Assembly (NCBI RefSeq): GCF_900176885.1
Contig: NZ_LT839648.1
Location: forward strand, 2,943,008-3,007,007
Source: Oceanobacillus senegalensis
GTDB taxonomy: Bacteria > Bacillota > Bacilli > Bacillales > Amphibacillaceae
Direction: 5' to 3'
DNA: 64,000 bases
This document shows, piece after piece, positions 17,738-26,614 of this stretch. The translations under genes and the position numbers were made by a program. How positions within the stretch are numbered: position 1 is the first letter of the stretch; every line of letters begins with the position of its first letter. The notes beneath the pieces were generated by a model. The model made no database searches. It had not been told where the DNA came from and saw nothing but the letters and a program-made list of their open reading frames with translations.

Positions 17738-17867
17738 ACGCACTTGACGATAGTGGAGTGGTATACCTCTTTTCGTGCCAAATACTTTAAAACACCTTGA
17801 ACTTAACCCACATTTTCCAATTGGAGAATGTGGGTTTTGGTTTACAAAATCAAACTGCCTTAATAGC

Positions 17868-18680
17868 TTACAAATTATTATTTGCACTATCGGCTTCTAT
17901 AATTCGATGGGGGTGCGTATAAATATTTAATCGATTGCCACGTGTAAAGCCTATTACTGTAATACCTAAGTCATCTGCCAATTGTAAAGCAAGATTGGTC
18001 GGTGCTGACTTAGAAACAAGGATTCCCACACCCATCTTAGAAATCTTCAGTAATACTTCAGAAGAAATTCTACCGCTAAAAACGACTAATTTATCTCCAA
18101 GTTTTATTTTATTTTGGATAACATGCCCATATAACTTATCTAACGCATTATGTCTACCAATATCAGAACGGATGGTAATTATCTCATCGTGTGTTGCAAG
18201 TGCAGCATTATGAACTCCACCCGTTTTAATAAATTGTTCTGATTTTGTTTGAAGTGCATTCATTAATGTAAAACATTGGTTCACCGAGATAGAAAGTTGA
18301 CTCATAATTGTTTTTGCTGTTCGAACATCATTTTTAAAATAAAACTGCCGACTTTTTCCACAACAAGAACCGATGAACCGTTTGGAGTGATCCAGCTCGA
18401 AAACGTCTAAATCCTTTTTTAATTGAATGTAGGAAAATCCAAGTTTCTCATCTATCGATATTGATTTTATTTCATCATAGAAACGGATAACCCCTTCAGC
18501 CGCAAGAAAACCTACTATAAGATCTTGAAGATTCGTTGGCGTACATACGATGGTCGCAAACTCCTTCCCATTCAATATAATGGTAAATGGCTTTTCGATT
18601 GCAACCTCTTCTTGTAGGATAGACTTAGAATCTCCATTAAATCGAATTATTTCCCACCCATTCTTCTTCATATCATTCAT
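17868..18680 (-). CDS. fdhD: Formate dehydrogenase accessory sulfurtransferase FdhD
   Basis: 270-residue FdhD, which passes sulfur from a cysteine desulfurase to the molybdenum cofactor of formate dehydrogenase. The conserved cysteine motif is seen as IGSCCGKSR, and TGGVHNAALA, RSDIGRHNALDKLYGH and SGRISSEVLLK are typical family stretches. ATG 18680 follows TTAGGTGAAATGG, 10 bases after the stop of the upstream molybdopterin oxidoreductase gene, so the two are co-transcribed. Pairing with that oxidoreductase supports a formate dehydrogenase role for it. I see no frameshift or missing key residue. Confidence 0.93.
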   Translation of the reverse strand: MNDMKKNGWEIIRFNGDSKSILQEEVAIEKPFTIILNGKEFATIVCTPTNLQDLIVGFLAAEGVIRFYDEIKSISIDEKLGFSYIQLKKDLDVFELDHSKRFIGSCCGKSRQFYFKNDVRTAKTIMSQLSISVNQCFTLMNALQTKSEQFIKTGGVHNAALATHDEIITIRSDIGRHNALDKLYGHVIQNKIKLGDKLVVFSGRISSEVLLKISKMGVGILVSKSAPTNLALQLADDLGITVIGFTRGNRLNIYTHPHRIIEADSANNNL

Positions 18681-18690
18681 TCCATTTCAC

Positions 18691-21042
18691 CTAACCTAAT
18701 TCCATCTCAAGCTCCTCAACTCTCTTTTCCGCATATTTCGTATCTTTATGTGCAAAATATGTTTCCGCCTTTTCCAAGATAACGGCTGTATTATATTCCG
18801 GTATACCTGCATATTTTTCATAAACACCTTTTGGTACAAGTGCATTTCCTTCTGGCCAGTGTACTTCTATATTTCCTTCTTTTATTTTTACAAATTTGGC
18901 ATTACCATGAAATGTACCATATTGATTAAAAGCAACAACAGGATCGCCTTCTTTTATGCCTAGTTGTGTTGCATCTGCTTCATTCAAAAGTAGGTCATAA
19001 CGATCTGCATCATTAAATGGGTCTGTTTCATTATAAATCATCGAATTAAATTGTTTCCCACGTCGTGAGGTTACATAAAAATGTCCTTCTGGCTTACGTA
19101 GTTCTGGTAGTTCCACTGTAATGAGATTCCCTTTTCCATCTGGTGTTGGGCATATCCCATCTTCACATAGCCATGCACCTCCCCATTGAAAGAAATCTCC
19201 CCTATCTTTCAAATGTTGAATTCCATCATAATTTGGTGCCGCCTTTGCTATTTCCTCCCGAATTTCAAATGGATTTTTAAAATCAATTAGATGTTTTTCA
19301 TCCGGTTTTACTCTTTTAGCAAGGTCAACGTAAATTTCCCATTCTGCCCTTGCTTCTTCTATACGTGGTCCCTTTATTTCCGGTGAAAAATATACCATCC
19401 TTTCTGTAGAAGTAGAGGTTCCTCCACCGGGTTGCTCATACCGTGTCATCGCTGGTAGTACAATAACCGCTTCCTTGGCATCTACGAGGGTTGACGTGTT
19501 AAAAATGATATCCTGATGAACACGAATATCTATATTCTCTAAACATTGCTTCACAAAATCAGGATTGGGCATCGTTTCTAGAAAATTACCACCAGATAAA
19601 TAGTAGAGTTTAAGTTTTCGTTCATGATCATCTGGAAGGAGTGCATTCTCTAAGGAAACACCAACAATGTCACCTTGCCATGTTGGAATATCGAACCCCC
19701 AAATCGACTCCACTCTATTTCGATTTGCTTTATCCATACCCCCACCTGGAAGTACAAACGGGTCTGCTCCCATCTCCCCTGAACCTTGAACTCCAGAGTG
19801 CCCACGAATTGGCATTAGGCCACAATGTTCTCTTCCCAAAAAGCCTCTAAGCAAGGCTAGATTTGCTACCTGTGATATATTATCCGTACCAAATCGATGT
19901 TGTGTTAGTCCCATTGACCAAACAAATACCGCAGATTTTGATTGAGCAAGAAGATCTGCTAATTCAATCATCCGTTCTTTCGTTAATCCCGATGATTTTT
20001 CTAACTGCTCCCATTCATAGGCAACAACTTTTTCCCTCAACTCCTCCAACCCATTTACACGCGATGAAACAAATTCATGATCGATTGCAGAACCATAAGC
20101 ACTTTCCTCCATTGTAAACCAATGCTTCATGATTCCATGCATAAAAGCAATATCTCCACCAATATTAACTTGATAGACATCATCTGCTATTTTCGTTCCG
20201 AATAAAGCCGACTCTGGAATGGAAGGAACCCAGTAATTATCCATTGCAGGCTCATGATATGGATTTATAATGATAATTTTTGTACCCTTACGCTTTGCCG
20301 CATACATATATTTCGTGGAGACTGGTTGATTATTTGCTGCAACAGAACCCCAAAAGACAAGGACATCTGTACCGATCCAATCTTTATAGCTACATGTTGA
20401 TGCACCAACACCAACAGAACGATTTAATGCTGTTTTTGATGGGGAATGACAAATACGTGATGCATTATCAACATTGTTCGTACCTAGAAACCTGGATACC
20501 TTCCCTAATGTGTAATATGCTTCATTCGTAATTCCTCTTGACGTAGTATAAAATGCAAATTTCTTCGGATGAAGCATCTTCATTTTAGTTGAAATTTTAT
20601 CCAATGCATCATCCCAACTAATACGACTAAATTTCTTTTCTCCTGGTTTACGAATAAGTGGATACGGAATTCTGCCTAATTTACGCAATTCTGTACTACT
20701 CATTTTGCGTAAATCAGTAATATCAGCATGTAAAAATTTCTCATCCATAGCAGGCATCGTACTTAATCTTAGGACATTTAGACGGGTGGTACATAAATGT
20801 GGACCTGTTAACGTTTGATCCCTAAGTCCCGATACTCCAAGAGCACAACCATCACACACTCCTTGCGTGAGAATTCTCTTTGCATACGGAAGATTATCTT
20901 TATTTTCCCAAAGTACTTTCATTGTATCGCGAATATGATGTGGCTTCACTTTCCCAAGACCGAACGGAACTTTACTTACCCAAAGTGACGAGTCTGGTTT
21001 TCTAGGTAGTTTAACTGGACCAGTATGCTTTGTTTCCCCCAC
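18691..21042 (-). CDS. Molybdopterin oxidoreductase, FdhF/YdeP family (formate dehydrogenase-like)
   Basis: 783-residue cytoplasmic molybdopterin oxidoreductase, probably oxidising formate to CO2. The YdeP-type N-terminal region contains GVCDGCALGVSG. SRICHSPSKTALNRSVGVGA, LVFWGSVAANNQPVSTKYM and LRGFLGREHCGLMPIRGHSGVQG mark the cofactor domains. A molydopterin-dinucleotide binding domain (ELRKPEGHFYVTSRRGKQFN) forms the C-terminus. No in-frame TGA suggests selenocysteine. The start is most likely GTG 21042, 7 bases after GGAGG; ATG 21048 is too close to the site and the frame to 21090 has none. fdhD follows directly. The divergent formaldehyde dehydrogenase would supply formate. YdeP paralogues can have other substrates, so formate is an inference from context. 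Confidence 0.85.
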   Translation of the reverse strand: MGETKHTGPVKLPRKPDSSLWVSKVPFGLGKVKPHHIRDTMKVLWENKDNLPYAKRILTQGVCDGCALGVSGLRDQTLTGPHLCTTRLNVLRLSTMPAMDEKFLHADITDLRKMSSTELRKLGRIPYPLIRKPGEKKFSRISWDDALDKISTKMKMLHPKKFAFYTTSRGITNEAYYTLGKVSRFLGTNNVDNASRICHSPSKTALNRSVGVGASTCSYKDWIGTDVLVFWGSVAANNQPVSTKYMYAAKRKGTKIIIINPYHEPAMDNYWVPSIPESALFGTKIADDVYQVNIGGDIAFMHGIMKHWFTMEESAYGSAIDHEFVSSRVNGLEELREKVVAYEWEQLEKSSGLTKERMIELADLLAQSKSAVFVWSMGLTQHRFGTDNISQVANLALLRGFLGREHCGLMPIRGHSGVQGSGEMGADPFVLPGGGMDKANRNRVESIWGFDIPTWQGDIVGVSLENALLPDDHERKLKLYYLSGGNFLETMPNPDFVKQCLENIDIRVHQDIIFNTSTLVDAKEAVIVLPAMTRYEQPGGGTSTSTERMVYFSPEIKGPRIEEARAEWEIYVDLAKRVKPDEKHLIDFKNPFEIREEIAKAAPNYDGIQHLKDRGDFFQWGGAWLCEDGICPTPDGKGNLITVELPELRKPEGHFYVTSRRGKQFNSMIYNETDPFNDADRYDLLLNEADATQLGIKEGDPVVAFNQYGTFHGNAKFVKIKEGNIEVHWPEGNALVPKGVYEKYAGIPEYNTAVILEKAETYFAHKDTKYAEKRVEELEMELG

Positions 21043-21237
21043 AGACATCCCTCCAATAAAATATATTAACCTTCTATCTACTGAACTCAACTTAAGATTG
21101 TTTAATAATGTAGGAATAAAATGGACTACTAGATATATATATTAATTATAATGAAGGATCTTTATAATAGGCTATGTTCTACCATTATAATAACATACTA
21201 ATAAAAATATTTTAACATTTATAACTTATTTAAATTA

Positions 21238-21266
21238 TTGAAATATTTATTCTAAACTGTTATGAT
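21238..21266 (+). promoter_or_regulatory. Predicted sigma-A promoter of the formaldehyde dehydrogenase gene
   Basis: TTGAAA (21238-21243) and TATGAT (21261-21266) with a 17-base spacer lie about 70 bases before the start codon. Each hexamer has one mismatch to consensus. Confidence 0.65.
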
Positions 21267-21334
21267 TGAGATTAGAGACATATTGCTTATTACAAAGACA
21301 TCTTTAATAACAGATTATTTAAGGAGGTTTTTTG

Positions 21335-22585
21335 GTGAGTAACAAAGCAGTAGTGTATGTTAAACCTGGTGAAGTCGAGGTACGAGATATCGGTTATCCA
21401 GATTTAGTACTTCGTGATGGTCCAGGAGTCAATCCACTTAATGTAGGAAGAAAATGTAATCATGGTGTTATCGTAAAAGTAATTTCCACAAACATTTGTG
21501 GAAGTGACCAACACATGGTTAGAGGACGTACAACAGCACCCAGTGGATTAGTGCTTGGTCATGAAATTACCGGACAGGTTGTTGAAGTTGGTAGTGATGT
21601 TGAATTTATTGAAAAAGGTGACATCGTATCTGTTCCATTCAACATCGCATGCGGTCGTTGTGATAATTGTAGAAAACAGGATACTCATATTTGTACTAAT
21701 GTTAATCCTGATCGTCCAGGTTCTGCATATGGATATGTAGATATGGGTGGTTGGGTTGGTGGACAGTCTGAATATGTGATGGTTCCATATGCAGACTTCC
21801 AATTACTAAAATTCCCTGACAGAGATCAAGCATTAGAAAAAATACTAGATTTAACCATGCTATCAGATATCTTCCCTACTGGATACCATGGAGCAGTCAG
21901 TGCAGGTGTTAAAACTGGTTCAACAGTTTATGTTGCAGGGGCTGGACCGGTCGGATTAGCTGCTGCGCATTCCGCTCAGCTTTTAGGAGCATCTGTTGTT
22001 ATTGTTGGTGATTTAAACGAGGATCGCCTCACTCAAGCAAGAAGTTTCGGCTGTGAAACGGTGAATTTACGTGAACATGATGATCTCGGCGAACAAATTG
22101 AGCAACTATTAGGCACGCCTGAAGTGGATTGTGCAATAGATGCTGTTGGTTTTGAAGCTAGCGGACATGGTAGAGATGCTGGTGAAGCTCCTGCTACTGT
22201 ATTAAACTCCATTATGGACGTAACTAGAGCAGGTGGACGATTAGGTATTCCTGGTTTATATGTAACAGGGGATCCAGGCGCAGCCGACAAGGATGCAAAA
22301 GAAGGTACACTTAAAATCCGCTTCGGTCTAGGATTCGCAAAAGCACATACATTTGTAACAGGGCAAACTCCTGTTATGAGATACAATCGAGACCTAATGA
22401 AAGCCATTTTAAGTGGTAGAGCACAAATAGCAAAAGCCGTTAACGCTACTGTTATCTCACTTGATGAAGCTCCTAATGGCTATAAACAATTTGATGGCGG
22501 TGTATCAAGAAAATTCGTCATCGATCCACATAATATGATTAAAGAAAAAAGTTACTTAACCGCAAGTAAACAAATTTCCAACTAG
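21335..22585 (+). CDS. fdhA: Glutathione-independent formaldehyde dehydrogenase (zinc ADH family)
   Basis: 416-residue zinc-dependent dehydrogenase resembling Pseudomonas putida formaldehyde dehydrogenase (formaldehyde plus NAD to formate, or dismutation). Catalytic zinc ligands lie in TNICGSDQHMVRG and LGHEITGQVVE. Structural zinc cysteines lie in ACGRCDNCRKQDTHIC. The Rossmann motif is VAGAGPVGLAAA. The family-specific insert with VNPDRPGSAYGYVDMGGW and the C-terminal FATGQTP-like VTGQTPVMRYNRDLM are present. The start is GTG 21335, 8 bases after AAGGAGG; TTG 21332 is closer. It is divergent from the formate dehydrogenase-like gene, giving a formaldehyde to formate to CO2 pair. Confidence 0.92.
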   Translation: MSNKAVVYVKPGEVEVRDIGYPDLVLRDGPGVNPLNVGRKCNHGVIVKVISTNICGSDQHMVRGRTTAPSGLVLGHEITGQVVEVGSDVEFIEKGDIVSVPFNIACGRCDNCRKQDTHICTNVNPDRPGSAYGYVDMGGWVGGQSEYVMVPYADFQLLKFPDRDQALEKILDLTMLSDIFPTGYHGAVSAGVKTGSTVYVAGAGPVGLAAAHSAQLLGASVVIVGDLNEDRLTQARSFGCETVNLREHDDLGEQIEQLLGTPEVDCAIDAVGFEASGHGRDAGEAPATVLNSIMDVTRAGGRLGIPGLYVTGDPGAADKDAKEGTLKIRFGLGFAKAHTFVTGQTPVMRYNRDLMKAILSGRAQIAKAVNATVISLDEAPNGYKQFDGGVSRKFVIDPHNMIKEKSYLTASKQISN

Positions 22586-22602
22586 TTTTGGAATGAATTA
22601 TA

Positions 22603-22644
22603 AAAACACCAAGTACGGAGTTTCACCCCATAACTTGGTGTTTT
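22603..22644 (+). terminator. Terminator of the formaldehyde dehydrogenase gene
   Basis: AAAACACCAAGT and ACTTGGTGTTTT form a perfect 12-base stem followed by ATTTTG, 17 bases after the stop codon. Confidence 0.9.
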
Positions 22645-22867
22645 ATTTTGTGAATTTTATATCCTTTTATATCAATAATTGGTTTATAATTGGTGATTCT
22701 CTTTCTGTATAAAAGAATCCTTTTTATCAACATTAAACAACATGGGTATACAACAGGTCTGGAATAGATAGGCGTTTTTATTCAAGAAATTTCTATCATT
22801 AAATGAATACATTCCTAGTTCTAGTAATCTCATGTAGAAAGTTTTTCGTATGCGATAAAAATCCTAA

Positions 22868-22920
22868 TTAGAAAAATAATTCCGTATCGCTTCTATCACG
22901 ATACGGAATTATTTTTCTAA
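22868..22920. terminator. Bidirectional hairpin terminator
   Basis: A 22-base perfect inverted repeat, arms from TTAGAAAAATAATTCCG to its complement, around a 9-base loop. It lies between two convergent genes and has A/T tracts on both sides, fitting termination in both directions. The rest of 22645-22985 shows nothing else. Confidence 0.9.
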
Positions 22921-22985
22921 TTACTCTTCTTAGTTTAATATTGCCACAATTTGATCGTTAAAGATAAATAGGTAGATTGCGCATG

Positions 22986-23414
22986 CTAGCGACCTGCACC
23001 AACATTCAAACTTTCAAAAACGTTAACTGCCGCCTGCGCTACTTGAACATCATGTTCTACACTACTTCCACTCACACCTACAGCCCCAACAACCTTACCA
23101 TCCTGTTTAAGTGGGATACCACCGCCAAATACTACAAGTCTTCCACTATTTGTTGTATTCAACCCATAAAGCTCAGCTTTCGGAACCGTTGCATCGGCTA
23201 AGTTAGAAGTAGGCATTTTCAGTGCAACAGAAGTCCAAGCTTTATTTTGAGCTATTTCTACACTTGCAAGCCAAGCGTCATCCATGCGATGAACAGCAAT
23301 AAGATTTCCACCTTCATCCAAAACAGAAATGACCATATTAACACCAAGTTTTTTTGATTCTTGCTCAGCACCTTCAATTAGTTTTTTCGCTACTTCTAAA
23401 TTTAATTTACTCAT
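22986..23414 (-). CDS. GlcG/HbpS family heme-binding-like protein
   Basis: 142-residue member of the GlcG/HbpS (DUF336) family, small cytoplasmic proteins linked to glycolate, diol and haem metabolism whose role is poorly defined. Visible family motifs: VVISVLDEGGNLIAVHRMDDAW, KAWTSVALKMPT and GGIPLKQDGKVVGAVGVSG. ATG 23414 follows AGGAGG by 8 bases; TTG 23420 gives two more residues. It lies inside the one-carbon island between the formaldehyde dehydrogenase and sarcosine oxidase genes, on the same strand as the latter. A role in handling H2O2 or haem made by sarcosine oxidation is only a guess. Inverted repeats at 23533-23557 lie in its upstream region. Confidence 0.88.
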   Translation of the reverse strand: MSKLNLEVAKKLIEGAEQESKKLGVNMVISVLDEGGNLIAVHRMDDAWLASVEIAQNKAWTSVALKMPTSNLADATVPKAELYGLNTTNSGRLVVFGGGIPLKQDGKVVGAVGVSGSSVEHDVQVAQAAVNVFESLNVGAGR

Positions 23415-23532
23415 TATCAATTCCTCCTATTATCAATCATTTTGCATTCATCCAGTAAAAATGGTTCAGCACTGATAGAACATTATATGATATTATCAGA
23501 TTCCTCCCTTTATGACGTTTAATAGGTTAATT

Positions 23533-23557
23533 CTATGATAAGCTACCTCTATCATAG
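23533..23557. promoter_or_regulatory. Inverted repeat upstream of the GlcG/HbpS gene
   Basis: CTATGATA and TATCATAG are separated by 9 bases, overlapping a second dyad AGCTACC/GGTAGCT. It lies about 120 bases before the start codon and may be a regulator binding site. Confidence 0.4.
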
Positions 23558-23692
23558 GTGGTAGCTGGATTCAGGTAAAATAACTATTATAGATACCTGT
23601 AATCTGTAAAGCTGATATCCCATATCAGACGTTTCTCTATTGACTTTTAAATTAATAAAGGGAACTTTCAATCATCTAGGTTTTCTTTCATA

Positions 23693-23720
23693 GGGGGTAT
23701 TACTGCCCCTTAACCTGCGA
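23693..23720 (-). repeat. CAGTAATA motif, copy 1
   Basis: On the minus strand TTAAGGGGCAGTAATACCCCC lies about 60 bases after the sarcosine oxidase stop codon. GGGG and CCCC can pair around CAGTAATA. Matching copies lie at 35469 and 38162. The rest of 23415-23779 shows only the dyad at 23533. Confidence 0.65.
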
Positions 23721-23779
23721 GAAAACTATATAATAGTAGAATCAACTCCCATCTTTGTTCTTCTTATGCAAGCTTCAAT

Positions 23780-24952
23780 TTAATTTTTTGCTTTCATAGA
23801 TAGACTAGGTCGATTTATACGGAAGAGGGAAATGTCATGGTCGGTTTCACCTGAAATGGCTAGTTGAGATAAAATCTCCCCGACAACACTAGCAAATTTA
23901 AATCCATGACCCGCGAACCCAGCCGCAATAGAAATATGTGAATGTTCCGGATGCTTATCAATAATAAAGTGGTCATCAGGAGTACGTGTGTACATACAAA
24001 TGACACCTTTTTTCAGCTCCCCTGATGCTTCCGGCATGAAGCGATCCAAGAACTCACGGATATGTCCTTCGTCATTTTCGCTAGATCCAAAATTGCGATT
24101 CATGGTATCTGGATCAATCGCATCAATATACTCATGTCTCCCCACTTTTACTCCACACCCTCCAAAAGATGGGAAGCCATAATAAATAGCCCTTGAATGA
24201 CCATTTGGAACTTCTACCATAAACGTTGGGAATGCATTTGCATTAAACAATGCTTCATTTGCTTCAAACCAGGCAACAGGTTGACGAGATGGCACAAGTG
24301 GTAGGTTCAGACCAACGTTGGAAGCCAGCTTTCCATTCCAGGATCCAGCACTAAGTATTAGCTTATCCCCAGTAAAACTGCCCTTTTTGGTAATTACTTT
24401 TACCGAATGATCATACGCCTCAATCGTTTGAACCGGGTCATTCATAGAAAGTTCAGCCCCATGAAATTCAGCTAGTTCTCGATATGCCTGGATACAGTTT
24501 TCACTAAACAAAAATCCTGAATCCGGCTCGTAGAATGCATCATAGTCATCTGGAACAGTTAGCCCAGGGAATCGATCCTTCAACTCTGCACCATTTAATC
24601 GTTCCACATTCAAGTTGTATTCCTTAGCACTTTCGATTGCTTCGTCAATAAATGGAGCATTCCCTTTTTGTCCAAAACCAATGGCACCACTTTGCATAAA
24701 TATTTTGTGATGCGTCTTTTTTTCTAGCTCATTCCACAATACCTGCGAACGAAGTGCCAAAGGAACATATTCTCGTCCTTCCCCATAGGCATGACGAATA
24801 ATTCGGGTCTCACCATAATGACTTCCTTGATCATGTGGCGGATCAAAGGCATCTACTAGTAACACGTTAACTCCTTGTCTAGCTAAATAATACCCAGCTG
24901 CCATTCCCATGGAACCAGCACCAATAACAATAACATCATAATGTTTCGTCAT
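23780..24952 (-). CDS. soxA: Monomeric sarcosine oxidase
   Basis: 390-residue flavoenzyme that oxidises sarcosine to glycine, formaldehyde and H2O2. The FAD-binding dinucleotide motif is VIVIGAGSMGMAAGYYLARQG. The covalent FAD cysteine is Cys319 in GVICMYTRTPDDHFI, and conserved GSHYGETRIIRHAYGEG and AGFAGHGFKFA are present. The length equals that of the Bacillus enzyme. In that enzyme, as I recall, the second residue of the GSHHG pair is His; here it is Tyr46, which may alter the active site. ATG 24952 follows GAGGGGGG; the frame to 24988 lacks a site. Neighbouring genes make sarcosine and consume formaldehyde, which supports the call over N-methyltryptophan oxidase. Confidence 0.92.
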   Translation of the reverse strand: MTKHYDVIVIGAGSMGMAAGYYLARQGVNVLLVDAFDPPHDQGSHYGETRIIRHAYGEGREYVPLALRSQVLWNELEKKTHHKIFMQSGAIGFGQKGNAPFIDEAIESAKEYNLNVERLNGAELKDRFPGLTVPDDYDAFYEPDSGFLFSENCIQAYRELAEFHGAELSMNDPVQTIEAYDHSVKVITKKGSFTGDKLILSAGSWNGKLASNVGLNLPLVPSRQPVAWFEANEALFNANAFPTFMVEVPNGHSRAIYYGFPSFGGCGVKVGRHEYIDAIDPDTMNRNFGSSENDEGHIREFLDRFMPEASGELKKGVICMYTRTPDDHFIIDKHPEHSHISIAAGFAGHGFKFASVVGEILSQLAISGETDHDISLFRINRPSLSMKAKN

Positions 24953-24997
24953 CTTTATCCCCCCTCGTATTTTATGGTTACACTCCAACCAAAGCCA

Positions 24998-25011
24998 GGT
25001 AAACGTTTACA
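24998..25011. promoter_or_regulatory. cre-like site upstream of soxA
   Basis: GGTAAACGTTTACA matches the CcpA consensus TGWNANCGNTNWCA at all but the first base and is almost palindromic. It lies 46 bases before the soxA start. The other bases of 24953-25379 hold the divergent soxA/LysR promoters but no further pattern I can support. Confidence 0.5.
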
Positions 25012-25379
25012 TAATAACCACTATTTTTCTTTCACACCCCCATATACGAAAGATCCTCGTAGGTCAATCAGTAAACTGTAAATAATATAGAACCTACCAT
25101 TATTATACGAACGATTTATCTCCATGTATAATGATGGGTAAAGATGTCTGCTATCTGTCTTACTGATGGTGTATAGAACACGTATTCCATACCATCATTT
25201 CATAACTACGAAGGGATGTTCAATATAGATTTCATCTTCTCGCTCCCTAAGATTTACACTATTGCCAACTTGTTAAATATTCTAAATTATTATAAAATAT
25301 AGTTGAGCTCTTGATCATTAGAAAAGATAGCTTTTATCACTAAATGGATGTCATTGGAATAATTAGTGGAGGGTTGTAA

Positions 25380-26297
25380 ATGGAAATCAAAGACTTGCTT
25401 ATTTTTCAAAGTGTTGCTCGAAATGGCAGTATTAGTAAAGCAGCAGATGAGTTATGTTATGTTCAATCCTATGTAACTGCTCGAATAAAGTCATTAGAAT
25501 CATATTTACAAACACAACTTTTTCATCGTCATAGCCGAGGAACTACATTGAATTCGGAGGGGAAAAAACTTCTAGCCTACACTGAAAAAATTTTATTCAT
25601 GATGGATAATATAACCGCAGCTTTCCAAGATTCGGACAATCCTTCGGGTACCCTTGAAATCGGGACGGTTGAAACGGTTATGAAACTACCAACGGTTTTA
25701 TCAGCCTATCACAGAAATTACTCCAATGTTGATCTATCACTTCGTACTGGTGTCACAGAAGAACTTATCCATCAAGTTTTACGATGTAAGCTTGATGGTG
25801 CATTTGTCACAGAATTTGGGACACATCCTGAAATTGAGCAAGTTAAAGTTTTCCAAGAGAAATTAGTATTAATATCTGATAGCCAAGAAGTTACTGCTGA
25901 CGATTTAAAAAATAAACCCCTTCTGGTCTTCAATTCGGGGTGCATTTATCGGGAACGACTAGAAAATTGGCTTCGTGATGGAGGAGTAGTCAACGCAAAA
26001 ATCATGGAATTCGGTACACTGGAAACCATTTTGGGTAGTGTTATATCTGGTCTAGGGGTTAGCCTTGTTCCGCAGTCAACCGTTAATCATTTAGAATCAA
26101 GGGGGGCAATCCAATGCCACGATATTCCAAAAAAGTACAGTAATATTTCAACTGTGTTTATCCGCCGGAAAGACGCTTATTTAACCAATGCAATGGAAAA
26201 ATTCATGGACACCATACACGAATATAAAAATAAATCCTGCCACCCGATGATTGAATCCATTTTACCATTCTCCCATCGTAAACAATTTCCTGTATAG
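25380..26297 (+). CDS. LysR family transcriptional regulator
   Basis: 305-residue LysR-type regulator. The N-terminal winged helix-turn-helix (about 1-60) reads MEIKDLLIFQSVARNGSISK and AADELCYVQSYVTARIKSLE, and the substrate-binding domain follows (about 90-295). GGAGGGTTGTAA precedes the ATG. It is divergent from soxA across 427 bases, the usual layout for a LysR regulator of its neighbour, so soxA is the likely target and a catabolic intermediate the likely inducer. Neither is shown by the sequence. It is convergent with the symporter operon, which is bounded by a terminator at 26514-26549. Confidence 0.9.
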   Translation: MEIKDLLIFQSVARNGSISKAADELCYVQSYVTARIKSLESYLQTQLFHRHSRGTTLNSEGKKLLAYTEKILFMMDNITAAFQDSDNPSGTLEIGTVETVMKLPTVLSAYHRNYSNVDLSLRTGVTEELIHQVLRCKLDGAFVTEFGTHPEIEQVKVFQEKLVLISDSQEVTADDLKNKPLLVFNSGCIYRERLENWLRDGGVVNAKIMEFGTLETILGSVISGLGVSLVPQSTVNHLESRGAIQCHDIPKKYSNISTVFIRRKDAYLTNAMEKFMDTIHEYKNKSCHPMIESILPFSHRKQFPV

Positions 26298-26513
26298 AGT
26301 ACTCTATAAGAATCAATGAAGAACAGTGTACACATATAGTAGACGGAAATTTTAAAGGATCAACTGAACTTGACACATATAGTCCATTTGCAACCAAACA
26401 TACTTTAGAAACCTTTTTCTCTCGCCTCTAAGCGAATGTGGCCGTTTTTCTTATAATTGGTACTTTTCTATGTTGAATCCTTAACCTCATAGTATTTCAT
26501 GTTTTCCAACGTG
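26298..26513. other. Intergenic stretch with a short protein-like open frame
   Basis: From about 26300 to 26431 the plus strand has an open frame reading NEEQCTHIVDGNFKGSTELD and ending in TAA. It has no start codon with a ribosome binding site. The composition looks protein-like, so it may be the tail of a lost gene, but I do not recognise it. Confidence 0.3.
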
Positions 26514-26549
26514 AAAAAAGGGTAAACCTATTACAGTTTACCCCTTTTT
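26514..26549. terminator. Terminator between LysR and symporter genes
   Basis: AAAAAAGGGTAAAC pairs with GTTTACCCCTTTTT around an 8-base loop, with A and T tracts on either side, between convergent genes. Confidence 0.9.
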
Positions 26550-26614
26550 ATTTGCGAATATAATGAAACTAGACTATAGAACTTTTTCAGAATTCGTTGC
26601 TACTCCTTCATTCA

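Noticed and set aside
17622-17770. Sigma-B promoter for ctc
   Set aside because: GTTTAA is present on the minus strand but no GGGTAT lies at the right distance; the sigma-A match at 17709 is better.
18691-21042. Selenocysteine formate dehydrogenase
   Set aside because: The frame has no internal TGA, and the sequence follows the YdeP-type cysteine/serine form.
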